From Chloroflexota bacterium (GTDB lineage: Bacteria; Chloroflexota; Anaerolineae; Anaerolineales; Villigracilaceae), in contig JAPLGS010000159.1 in assembly GCA_026390015.1 (NCBI GenBank), positions 1 to 44,101 of the forward strand: 44,101 nt of DNA, given 5' to 3'. How positions within the stretch are numbered: position 1 is the stretch's first letter; every line of letters begins with the position of its first letter. Below are positions 6,778 through 14,624 of the stretch, one piece after another. Both the position numbers and the translations under genes were made by a program. The notes beneath the pieces were generated by a model. It was not told where the DNA came from, ran no database searches, and saw nothing but the letters and a program-made list of their open reading frames with translations.

Positions 6778-8812
6778 ATGATTTTATTTTCGCTTGGCAT
6801 TTTTCTTTCAGCATTTTTGTTGTTCCAAATACAACCGATTGATCGGGAAATTTATTTTGCCGTGGTTCGGAGGTACACCGGCGGTTTGGTCTACCTCGAT
6901 GTTGTTTTTTCAACTCCTGTTGTCTGGCGGATATGCGTACGCATATTGGCTTGTCAAACGTCCGCGGCAGGGCTGGATACAGATCATATTGATGGGGATG
7001 ACGATCGGCCTTCTGGCGTTGCTCGGGCGGGTGTGGTCATCACCGATCACGCCTGCACCTGCGCTGCGCCCCGCAGATGTGAGTTTTCCCGTGTTCAATA
7101 TTTTCCTTCTTTTGACAGTTTCTGTCGGCCTTCCTTATTTTGTGCTCGCGTCGAACGGCCCATTGATGCAGGCTTGGTTTAGTCGCGTTTTCCCTGAACG
7201 GTCTTACGCGCGTTTGTATGCATTATCGAACGCAGGTTCCTTACTTGGCTTGCTTGCATATCCGCTGTTGATCGAGCCGACATTCACTCTTCGTCAACAA
7301 GGCTGGCTGTGGTCAGGCGGATTTTTCCTGTTTGCACTGGTCGCAGGCGCGTTGAGTTGGCGAACACGTAATGCGGATGAGAGCGTTAGAATAAACTCTT
7401 CAAGTGAGAAACCATCATTTTCATTACGCGTACTTTGGATCATTCTTAGCGGGATTGCTTCTTTATTTTTATTGTCGGTGACCAACCAGATCTCGCAGGA
7501 AGTTGCGGTCATCCCATTTTTGTGGATCCTGCCGCTTGCCATTTATTTGCTCTCGTTCATATTTTCATTTTCAGATTCGCGCTGGTATGAACGCCGTATT
7601 TATACTTTGCTCTTTTGCATTGCCAGCCTCGGCATGTTGTGGGTTTTGCTGAGGGCTGGTTCATTAAATGTCCTCGTTCAAATTTCAGTTTATGGGATAT
7701 TGCTTTTTCTCGCAACGATGATCTGCCATGGCGAGTTATACAGCCTGCGTCCACACGCTGATCATTTGACAAGTTTCTATTTGATGGTTTCCTTCGGCGG
7801 CGCGGCTGGCGGGGTATTTGTGAATTTGATCGCGCCCTTCCTGTTCACAGGATATTGGGAATTTTATCTTTCCTGGCTGCTTACCATTCTTTTATTGGTG
7901 GTGATGCTGCTGCCGCGTTTCTCGGCGCAAGTCAATATTCAGGCGCGGGTGATGGGCGTGTCTTTTCTTGTTGCAATTACGCTGTTGGCGCTCGGATTGA
8001 ATCAATATCAGAATTCGCTTTTTGTGGAGCGAAATTTTTACGGAGTGATTCGCGTGACCGAGTTTGACCAAAAGGCTGTTGCCATGATCCACGGCATGAC
8101 CGTGCATGGAATTCAATATCTGGATGATCGCGCGCGCCCGACCACGTATTATGTGCAGGATAGTGGAATTGGATTGTTGCTGCAAAATTATCCACGCGAG
8201 GCACAACGCTTGCGGGTCGGCGTTCTGGGTCTTGGCGCGGGCACTTTGGCAACTTACGCCCAAGCTGGTGATGTTTATCGCTTCTATGAGATCAATCCCA
8301 TTGTCGTGCAACTCGCTAAAGGCGAGGGTGATTATTTTACATTTTTGAAAGATAGCAAAGCGGATGTGACGGTTGTCACCGGCGATGCGCGAATTTCATT
8401 GGAACAGGAATTATCTTCAGGTCAGCGGCAAAATTTTGACATTCTGGTTTTGGATACATTCAGCAGTGACTCGATCCCCATTCATTTGGTTACGAAGGAA
8501 GCCTTTACTTTATATCTCGAACATCTTGCGCCGAACGGAGTCATCGCCGCGCATATTTCGAATCGTCATTTGAACCTTCAACCGGTGCTTTGGAAATTGG
8601 CTCAGGAGTTTGATCTTCAAATGGTTATGATAAATAAACCTGCTAGCGCAGATGCTGGAAGCTTTCCGTCTGAATGGGTACTGTTAACACAAGATCCATT
8701 ATTGTTTGAAATACCCGCGATCAAGTCGCGTGCAATTCCATTTACCGATTTCGATTCGTCCGTCCGCTTGTGGACAGATGATTACAGTAATTTGTTTCAG
8801 ATATTGAAATGA
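6778..8812 (+). CDS. Membrane spermidine-synthase-like protein, frameshifted near its start
   Basis: The product has eleven or so membrane helices followed by a SpeE-like Rossmann domain (from about residue 460) with VGVLGLGAGTLATYA, an acidic ribose-binding YEINP and DTFSSDSIP. This is the fused type of spermidine-synthase-like protein; many members lack proven aminopropyl transfer. The first 20 codons (6778-6837, after GGAGG at 6769-6773) are in one frame and the rest is in the next. Removing A6838 restores QIQPLIGKFILPWFGG, which is what the family shows. So a single-base insertion, real or from sequencing, breaks the gene. The downstream frame alone would need to start at an unsupported TTG at 6794. 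Confidence 0.8.
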
Positions 8813-8815
8813 AAA

Positions 8816-8849
8816 ACATCCCGCTGGAATAAACCACGCGGGATGTTTT
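8816..8849. terminator. Shared terminator of convergent genes
   Basis: acatcccgc pairs with gcgggatgt (8816-8824 and 8838-8846), extended by tgg/cca inside the loop. T-run on the plus side and A-run on the other. It serves the genes ending at 8812 (plus) and 8863 (minus). Confidence 0.85.
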
Positions 8850-8862
8850 GTAAAATCAATTT

Positions 8863-9504
8863 CTAATAAACAGCAACGCCCAGCACAGCTACAAAATGCG
8901 CGGCGGCGGCGAGTAATACAAAGATATGCCAGACTTCGTGAAAGCCAAAGATGCCCGGTACAAAGTTGAACATTTTTGTACTGTAAACCACTGCGCCCAA
9001 TGTATATATCACACCGCCGATAATAAGCCAGGTCAGTACCCAGGCGGGCAGAGCCGCAAGTAACTGTCCGCTGGCGCCGACGCACAGCCAGCCCATCGCC
9101 ACATAAACGCCAGCGTTCAACCAGCGCGGCGCGCGCACGATGAATATTTTTATTACGATGCCAATGATCGCCAGCGACCAGATAATGCTCAACATACCCC
9201 ACTTCCAAAAGCCAGTGAAGGCGTTGATGCAAAATGGTGTGTAAGTTCCCGCGATCAAACAATAAATTGCGGCGTGATCGATCTTTCGGAAGATCTCCAA
9301 CGATTTGTCTTTTGCTTGTACCATGTGATAGGTGGCGCTGGCTGAAAATAAAAATATTAAACTTACGCCGTAAATGATCAACGAGATCACTTTGAGCGGA
9401 GTGCCCCAGCCGATAATTAATAAAGTGATCAATCCAACCAGCGCAAGAAGCGCGCCCGCCCAATGTGTGAGACTGTTTACTGGTTCCCGAAATTTTATTT
9501 GCAT
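8863..9504 (-). CDS. trhA: Hemolysin III / PAQR-family membrane protein
   Basis: A 213-residue protein with seven predicted helices. The family's metal-site motifs are in place: the N-terminal EPVNSLTHW, SASATYH at the end of the second helix, the KIDHAAIYCLIAGTYTP block, and GFHEVWHIFVLLAAAAHF in the last helices, which supply the three His residues that bind zinc in PAQR proteins. In E. coli the homologue TrhA affects membrane energetics and lipid homeostasis; the old hemolysin name is historical. The start is preceded by AAAGGAAAAT. It lies eight bases after the stop of the methyltransferase gene at 9513 and is co-transcribed with it. Function in this organism is not known. Confidence 0.92.
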   Translation of the reverse strand: MQIKFREPVNSLTHWAGALLALVGLITLLIIGWGTPLKVISLIIYGVSLIFLFSASATYHMVQAKDKSLEIFRKIDHAAIYCLIAGTYTPFCINAFTGFWKWGMLSIIWSLAIIGIVIKIFIVRAPRWLNAGVYVAMGWLCVGASGQLLAALPAWVLTWLIIGGVIYTLGAVVYSTKMFNFVPGIFGFHEVWHIFVLLAAAAHFVAVLGVAVY

Positions 9505-9512
9505 ATTTTCCT

Positions 9513-10133
9513 TTATTTGTTTGCGATGAGAATCATCAGCTTGCTCAATTCTACTTCGACAATTTTAACTTGAATCTCAAAGCCTGCCTTGATAAATGGC
9601 TGTTCCATTTTTGATCGAATGGATGTCAGCTCATCGGCTGGATTTTCGCCTGTGACTCGATACAACCATTTGAGGAATCCACTCTTTGGCCAGGCCGCCG
9701 CCAGCACGATGAGTCTGCCTCCGTCTGAAAGGCAGCTGCTTATCTCTGAAAGTGTTTGCGCGCTGAAGATGTAATCCGTTGGGAATGTGGATACGATGCA
9801 GTCGAAAGAGTTGCTGGCAAATGGAAGCTGTTGCGCAAGGCCGCGTGTGAGTTTGTGAGCTGCGCCGATACGGCGTTTGGCGAGGGTTCCCATTTGCGCT
9901 GATTCATCTATCGCAACTGAATCAAGATTCAGGTCAAGCAGGATGCGCTGCAAGTGTCCGGGACCATGTCCCAACTCAAGGATGCGCGTCCCTCTGATAA
10001 ACGGGAGAATTACCTTCGTCCAATCTTTCCATTTACCGAACGAGACTGTCGCTGCAACCAGATCATACGCGAATGCAAATGGATGATAGAGCAGGTGAAA
10101 GAAGACGCGCATAAAACGCGAAATGAGGTTCAT
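9513..10133 (-). CDS. Class I SAM-dependent methyltransferase
   Basis: A 206-residue protein. A hydrophobic, Phe-rich N-terminus (1-30) may sit at the membrane. The Rossmann domain starts at about residue 45 with motif I ILELGHGPGHLQRIL, then the acidic residue after beta 2 (VAIDES), motif IV FDCIVSTFP and a post-motif DGGRLIVLAA. It fits the UbiE/COQ5-like methyltransferase 11 group. The substrate cannot be told from sequence; membrane proximity and the hemolysin III partner suggest a lipid or quinone, as inference. No clear ribosome-binding site precedes ATG 10133, and the gene starts just beyond the terminator of the YtxH gene, so some read-through expression is possible. Confidence 0.85.
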   Translation of the reverse strand: MNLISRFMRVFFHLLYHPFAFAYDLVAATVSFGKWKDWTKVILPFIRGTRILELGHGPGHLQRILLDLNLDSVAIDESAQMGTLAKRRIGAAHKLTRGLAQQLPFASNSFDCIVSTFPTDYIFSAQTLSEISSCLSDGGRLIVLAAAWPKSGFLKWLYRVTGENPADELTSIRSKMEQPFIKAGFEIQVKIVEVELSKLMILIANK

Positions 10134-10137
10134 AAAT

Positions 10138-10175
10138 AAAACAAGGGTTTGACATTGAAGTCAAACCCTTGTTGC
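10138..10175 (-). terminator. Perfect 14-bp hairpin terminator
   Basis: aacaagggtttgac (10140-10153) and gtcaaacccttgtt (10160-10173) pair without mismatch around a 6-base loop. On the minus strand it is followed by TTTTATTT. It ends the YtxH-gene transcript. Confidence 0.9.
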
Positions 10176-10188
10176 CTGAATACAGGTG

Positions 10189-10572
10189 TTACGCGGTTGG
10201 GGCTTCGTCGCCGTCACTCTTCTTGGTTTTGCGGACGGCTTCAATTGCGCTTTTGCCGCGTTCGCGGACTTCGCTGGTAAGGTGCCCGGTGCGTTCGCGA
10301 AGTTCACTGGCAAGTTCGTTGGCGCGGGCGCGAGCTTCCTTGGTTAATTCTTCAGCGCGTTGGCGGGCATCGGCGGCTAACGCTTCAGCGCGGGCGAGAG
10401 CTTCTTCTCCAGTGACTTGCGCTTTGTCGCGCAGTTCAATGCTTTTATCCTTGATCAATGCGCGGGTCTCATCTCCGGATTGCGGGGCGAACAGTAATGC
10501 AACGACTGCGCCTGTAAGACCACCAACTACAAACCCTACCAGAAAGGCTCCAAATTCATCTCGGTCAGACAT
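10189..10572 (-). CDS. YtxH-domain protein
   Basis: 127 residues. The N-terminus carries the YtxH signature: one Gly-rich membrane helix (about 8-30, FLVGFVVGGLTGAVVALLFAPQSG when read through) followed by GDETRALIKDK. Residues 45-110 form a long helix rich in Ala, Arg and Glu with repeating EEALARAEALAADARQRAEE-like heptads, and the C-terminus is polar. Such proteins are small membrane-anchored coiled coils linked to general stress in Firmicutes; the biochemical role is not settled. A good AAGGAG site lies upstream of ATG 10572. It follows the gene at 10613 by 40 bases on the same strand and may share its message. Confidence 0.85.
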   Translation of the reverse strand: MSDRDEFGAFLVGFVVGGLTGAVVALLFAPQSGDETRALIKDKSIELRDKAQVTGEEALARAEALAADARQRAEELTKEARARANELASELRERTGHLTSEVRERGKSAIEAVRKTKKSDGDEAPTA

Positions 10573-10612
10573 GTTATTACTCCTTTTTGTTTGATTATTT
10601 TTTTGGAAGTTA

Positions 10613-11083
10613 TTATTTCTTTTTGATGCCCATTAATTCTAACATACGAGTCAAGCCTGCCAGATAGCCATTAAGTTTGATGACCGGTTCGACCACGTTT
10701 TCACCTAAAAATTCTGCTGTGCCGCGCAGGGTGTTGACTGTTTCATTTGTGGCATGAAGAATGGGGCGGACTTCGTTTTGCAAAAGGTTGATCAGGCTGG
10801 CAAGTTGGATAACCAGTACGATCAGTGCGACGCCGATGACCAACGACTCAAGCGCAACGATGATTATAAATATGTCGCGGATCTTGTCTGTGGGGGTGTT
10901 TGGCTGCAAAAGGAAGAAGATTGCCACTCCCAGCAAAACAAGAAAGACCACAATACCGGCGATAACTGACGCGGTGATGGTCTTTTGCTTGCGTTCTGCT
11001 TCGCGGATCGCCGCAAGTTCTTCGGGCGTAGGCGGGGGCAAGGGCTGTGATACTGGTTGTTGTGGAGTTAGAGGTGTTGCCAT
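10613..11083 (-). CDS. Single-domain membrane protein with Pro-rich N-terminus
   Basis: 156 residues from ATG 11083. A Pro/Gln-rich cytoplasmic start (about 1-25), a charged helix (EELAAIREAERKQK), then two hydrophobic segments (about 36-57 and 68-95) and a C-terminal amphipathic part with NEVRPILHATNETVNTLRGT, resembling DUF948/YtxH-partner proteins that often precede YtxH genes. The role is unknown; adjacency to the YtxH gene suggests they act together at the membrane. I reject the longer frame from 11128 because an extended -10 box (TGCTATAAT) overlaps it and lies six bases before ATG 11083 with no ribosome-binding site, implying a leaderless message. Confidence 0.75.
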   Translation of the reverse strand: MATPLTPQQPVSQPLPPPTPEELAAIREAERKQKTITASVIAGIVVFLVLLGVAIFFLLQPNTPTDKIRDIFIIIVALESLVIGVALIVLVIQLASLINLLQNEVRPILHATNETVNTLRGTAEFLGENVVEPVIKLNGYLAGLTRMLELMGIKKK

Positions 11084-11089
11084 GATTTG

Positions 11090-11095
11090 ATTATA
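11090..11095 (-). promoter_or_regulatory. Extended -10 box six bases before ATG 11083
   Basis: TGCTATAAT on the minus strand matches the extended -10 consensus. Transcription would begin at or next to the start codon. Confidence 0.6.
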
Positions 11096-11128
11096 GCATT
11101 TTTTATCCATTTCACTTCTATGAATCAA

Positions 11129-11371
11129 GCTGCGTATGTGCTAATTGCTTGAAAAATCTTGAGCTTCTATCTGAATTCCGCGCCGATCTGTGTACAGAAA
11201 AACCAACCAGTCATCCTGTTTTTTTTATGCGGGGGAGTGGAGCCATCCAATTGGATTATAATTTTGAAAACAGAGTTGCGAAAAGATAATCGATACGGAG
11301 TTTGAATGTCCCTGTCACCTTGTACAAGTTGAGAGATATGTATAAGGAAGTGAATTTCAACAGGAGAGAAT
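11129..11371. other. Intergenic region upstream of the FGE-domain lipoprotein
   Basis: Divergent promoter space. It contains an 8-base T-run after 11219, a 10-base palindrome cttgtacaag at 11319-11328 and the ribosome-binding site for the next gene. No gene is seen; a small minus-strand frame here overlaps the lipoprotein start and looks spurious. Confidence 0.4.
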
Positions 11372-13009
11372 ATGAAAAGATTTTTAAACCTGGCTATTTT
11401 ATTGCTGATACTTTCTGCATGCAATGTGCCGACAGGTGCTGGGAGCGTAGTTCCATCAGCAGCTACTGAGCCACCGCCTGCGACTCAGCCACCTGCTGCG
11501 ACCGAGCCGCCTGTGGTAGTGACCGAGCCTCCGCTTGTGGTGATCGAGCCGCCGCCGACACTTGTTTCGATCAATCTGGCTGGTCCCCCAATGGAGTTGG
11601 GGTCCAAATACCGCTATGTAGATGGGACTGTTTTGGTGGCGGTGCCTGCTGGCGAATTTACAATGGGTTATTATTCCGCGGATAACCCCATTCATAAAGT
11701 GACTTTGAGTGATTTCTGGATCTATAGCACCAAGATCACTAATCAGCAATTTGCATTATGTGTTCAGGAAGGGAAATGCGCTTCGCCCGACCCACTCAAC
11801 GCGCCGCAATTTGGAGATTATCATTATATAAATTTCCCCGTGACGGGTGTCAATTATGATCAAGCCGCCGCCTATTGTTCCTTTGTGCATGGACGACTGC
11901 CAACTGAAGCCGAATGGGAGAAGACCGCGCGCGGCCCGGATGCCAACCTGTTCCCCTGGGGTGATTCAGGAGCGGATTGCAATTTACTGAATTATAAATT
12001 CTGTAGAGGAAAAACCACAGAGATCAATGATTATCCGGATGGCGTAAGCTATTATGGCGCGTTCGATATGTCAGGTAATGCGCGTGAATGGGCGGCAGAT
12101 TGGTATAGCCCAACCTATTACAGCGAATCGCCGGTGGATGATCCGCTGGGACCGGTGATCGGTGAGAAACGCTCCGTGCGCGGAAGCAGTTATCAAGACA
12201 GCGCCGACCCGTCTATTTCAGCGCATCGCTTCTCGCTTTTGCCGATAGCGACTCTGCCCGATCTGGGATTCCGCTGCGTGGTGGAGGATCCTACCTATTT
12301 CGCCCCGATGTGCCAGCAGAATAGTTTTATCGGTACTGGCCCCAATGGCGAGCAGACTGATTGCGCACCTGACGTGAAGTGTAATAATGTTTCAATCTCA
12401 CAAGCCCCCAATTGCACAGGCAAACCGGATTATATTATGTACACCATCGTAACGTTTAGCCTGTCAAACACTCCGCCAGATGCGTGGACGTATGATGTGC
12501 CGGGTTGTTCTAGCCCGGTTGGAGCGGATGCCAAAAAATTCCAATGCGATCTGCCCGGGCCATATACTGCCTCCGGGCAAGGTTCATGTTCAGACCTGAG
12601 TTCGTGCGTTCCAGCCTGTCCGACTCACTACAACAAAGTTGCGGATACGTGTGTATGGGACGGCTCAGGAACGGGCGGAACAGCTTGTTTTGCCGGCAGT
12701 ATTTATGACCCGCTCAACCATTGCTGTACTGCGGCTCCTGGCAGTGTCGTGAATTTTGATCTTTGCCCGGCAGGTTTTTATCCGCTGGGTGATACGTGCG
12801 TAAAAAAATCCGCGCTGGCTGATAACGAACTTCAGACTGTCATATTTGATACCGAAAATTGTCATCCTCCGATCAGGGTTACGCCTATTCCAAATGATGA
12901 TCCTAATGGTTGTCCGGTGACAGACCCTAATGGATGTATAACCCCATATATTTGGGATAATAAATGTAGTTGTGTTTGTCGTTACACGGATCCTAAGTTG
13001 TGTAAGTAG
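11372..13009 (+). CDS. Lipoprotein with formylglycine-generating-enzyme-like (FGE/SUMF) domain
   Basis: 545 residues. A lipoprotein signal ends in LSAC (Cys17), so the protein is tethered outside the membrane. Residues 25-65 are a Thr/Glu/Pro linker with repeated TEPP units. The FGE-sulfatase domain (about 80-300) shows VPAGEFTMG, RLPTEAEWEKTARG, FPWGD, GNAREWAADWY, RGSSY and GFRCV. These are the structural landmarks; true FGE oxidises a sulfatase Cys, but most bacterial members act otherwise, and no sulfatase is near. Residues 300-545 are a long Cys-rich tail (over 20 Cys) of unknown fold, probably disulphide-stabilised. Start ATG 11372 follows CAGGAGAG. It stands alone and ends at a terminator at 13095. 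Confidence 0.88.
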   Translation: MKRFLNLAILLLILSACNVPTGAGSVVPSAATEPPPATQPPAATEPPVVVTEPPLVVIEPPPTLVSINLAGPPMELGSKYRYVDGTVLVAVPAGEFTMGYYSADNPIHKVTLSDFWIYSTKITNQQFALCVQEGKCASPDPLNAPQFGDYHYINFPVTGVNYDQAAAYCSFVHGRLPTEAEWEKTARGPDANLFPWGDSGADCNLLNYKFCRGKTTEINDYPDGVSYYGAFDMSGNAREWAADWYSPTYYSESPVDDPLGPVIGEKRSVRGSSYQDSADPSISAHRFSLLPIATLPDLGFRCVVEDPTYFAPMCQQNSFIGTGPNGEQTDCAPDVKCNNVSISQAPNCTGKPDYIMYTIVTFSLSNTPPDAWTYDVPGCSSPVGADAKKFQCDLPGPYTASGQGSCSDLSSCVPACPTHYNKVADTCVWDGSGTGGTACFAGSIYDPLNHCCTAAPGSVVNFDLCPAGFYPLGDTCVKKSALADNELQTVIFDTENCHPPIRVTPIPNDDPNGCPVTDPNGCITPYIWDNKCSCVCRYTDPKLCK

Positions 13010-13094
13010 TTGGCACATGGTTCATCATACGCCGCTACATTCCAACATAAGGAGTGTAGTTTGTACAATCTGCCCAAATGGTAAGTGAAACACA

Positions 13095-13131
13095 AAACAG
13101 CCCCAAGGTTTACTCTCTTGGGGCTGTTTGA
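13095..13131. terminator. Terminator of convergent genes
   Basis: aaacagccccaag (13095-13107) pairs with cttggggctgttt (13117-13129). A- and T-runs on either side make it usable by the lipoprotein gene (plus) and the amidase gene (minus). Confidence 0.9.
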
Positions 13132-13148
13132 TTCTAGATCCCTTTGAT

Positions 13149-14513
13149 TTACAAAGCGATCTCAGGTTTCATCTTATGCCAATCTGTTGCTTGCTGAAAC
13201 GCGTACCCCGTTCTCAGCAAGCCGGCTTCATTCCACGCGCGTGAGACGATCTGCAATCCGATTGGCAGTCCTTCTTTCGTAAACCCACAGGGGATGGAAA
13301 GCGCCGGCAGGCCGCTCAAATTGAATGGCGCGGTGAAACGAGTCAACTGGCGGGCGCGTTCAATGGCATTCTCTCCTTCAATCACAGGTGCAGAAATTGG
13401 AGTAGTGGGGAGGATAAGCGCGTCATATTCATCGAATAACAATTCAAATCTTCTTGTAATTTCAACTTGAGTGCGCCGCGCGAGAGAATACTCGCCGGAG
13501 GTGAATGCCGCGCCCGTCTCCAGGCGTAGGCGCACATCCGCGCCGAACCAATCGGGGTGTTCCTTCAGCCGTTCGCGATGGAAGGCCGCGCCATCAACTT
13601 GGGTCATAATCCCATTGGCAAGCGCCGCTTCTCTGAGAAAATCCATGTTGACTTCTGTGATGATCGCGCCTTGTTTTTCCAGAATCCGCGCGGCTTTGTA
13701 GACTGCTTCCAAAACCTCCGCATCGGATTCGTCAATATAACTTCCAACTGCAAGGGCGATCTTGCGCCCACTCATCCCGTCGCCTAAGTGACTGATGTAA
13801 TCGCCGGGCAAGGTTTTGAGTGAGGCCGGGTCGAGTTGATCGTATCCGCAAATCACTTGCAGCATAAGCGCGGCATCTTCGACATTGCGGGTGAGCGGGC
13901 CGGCGTGATCTAGATTCCACGAAAGCGGAAGGATACCGCGCAGGCTCACGCGTCCATAGCTGGGCTTGAGCCCAACCACGCCGCATAATGATGCCGGGAT
14001 GCGGATCGAACCGCCTGTGTCCGTCCCAAGCGCGGCCAGTGCCATACCGGTGGCGACAGCGACTGCGCTCCCGCCGGAGGAACCGCCGGGCGTGCGCGTA
14101 ATGTCCCACGGATTTCTGCACGCGCCAAAATGCGGATTGTTATTAGTCACACCGAGCGCGATCTCATGCGTATTTGTTTTGCCAATAATCTGCGCGCCCG
14201 CGTTCTTTATTTTTTGAACAACGAAAGCATCCTCCTGCGGGATATTATCCGCAAAGAATTTTGAACCCGCTGTGGTGCGGATTCCTCTTGTATCGTATAA
14301 GTCTTTCACTGCAACTGGGATGCCGTATAATGGCGCATTCCCGTTGGGAGGCGGAATTTTTTTTTCTAGCGGGATGACGGTGATGAAGGCATTTAACGTC
14401 GGGTTGAGTCTCTCAATTTGACGGTGGCAGGCTGCAGCGAGCTCAGCGGCGTGATTTTCATCGCTTTTGGAAAGTTCGCATTGTTCGGTCAATGACATTG
14501 ATTCATGTTTCAT
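13149..14513 (-). CDS. Amidase of the GatA / amidase-signature family
   Basis: 454 residues. The Ser-cis-Ser-Lys triad is complete: Lys70 (VAVKDLYDT), Ser145 (TPGGSSGGSA) and Ser169 (DTGGSIR), with spacing as in GatA. It hydrolyses an amide bond. Neither gatB nor gatC is nearby and the C-terminal third is that of general amidases, so it may be either the chromosome's GatA at an isolated locus or a standalone amidase; I favour the latter. It begins at ATG 14513 with no ribosome-binding site and a TATAAT nine bases upstream. A second ATG four codons in is less likely. Confidence 0.88.
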   Translation of the reverse strand: MKHESMSLTEQCELSKSDENHAAELAAACHRQIERLNPTLNAFITVIPLEKKIPPPNGNAPLYGIPVAVKDLYDTRGIRTTAGSKFFADNIPQEDAFVVQKIKNAGAQIIGKTNTHEIALGVTNNNPHFGACRNPWDITRTPGGSSGGSAVAVATGMALAALGTDTGGSIRIPASLCGVVGLKPSYGRVSLRGILPLSWNLDHAGPLTRNVEDAALMLQVICGYDQLDPASLKTLPGDYISHLGDGMSGRKIALAVGSYIDESDAEVLEAVYKAARILEKQGAIITEVNMDFLREAALANGIMTQVDGAAFHRERLKEHPDWFGADVRLRLETGAAFTSGEYSLARRTQVEITRRFELLFDEYDALILPTTPISAPVIEGENAIERARQLTRFTAPFNLSGLPALSIPCGFTKEGLPIGLQIVSRAWNEAGLLRTGYAFQQATDWHKMKPEIAL

Positions 14514-14522
14514 ATTCTGCAG

Positions 14523-14528
14523 ATTATA
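14523..14528 (-). promoter_or_regulatory. TATAAT nine bases before ATG 14513
   Basis: A perfect -10 hexamer on the minus strand, too close to the start codon for a leader with a ribosome-binding site. Confidence 0.55.
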
Positions 14529-14570
14529 TCCATATTGAAAATTTTTATATAGGCTATCTGGTCTGATGTA

Positions 14571-14603
14571 AAAAATAGGTCATGCACAGCATGACCTATT
14601 TTT
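14571..14603 (-). terminator. Perfect 15-bp hairpin terminator of the formate-THF ligase gene
   Basis: aaaaataggtcatgc (14571-14585) and its exact complement (14589-14603) enclose a three-base loop. On the minus strand it follows the stop at 14625 by 22 bases and ends in a T-run. Confidence 0.85.
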
Positions 14604-14624
14604 ATATTTGTATTTCTCGAAAAG

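Noticed and set aside
8699-9463. 254-residue minus-strand frame
   Set aside because: Overlaps the hemolysin III gene in another frame and runs across a terminator; product is Arg/His/Cys-rich and family-less.
13149-14513. Bona fide gatA
   Set aside because: Triad fits but no gatB/gatC nearby; kept as amidase-signature protein without a gene symbol.
14571-14603. Operator for the amidase gene
   Set aside because: Perfect palindrome, but its position after the formate-THF ligase stop and T-run fit a terminator.
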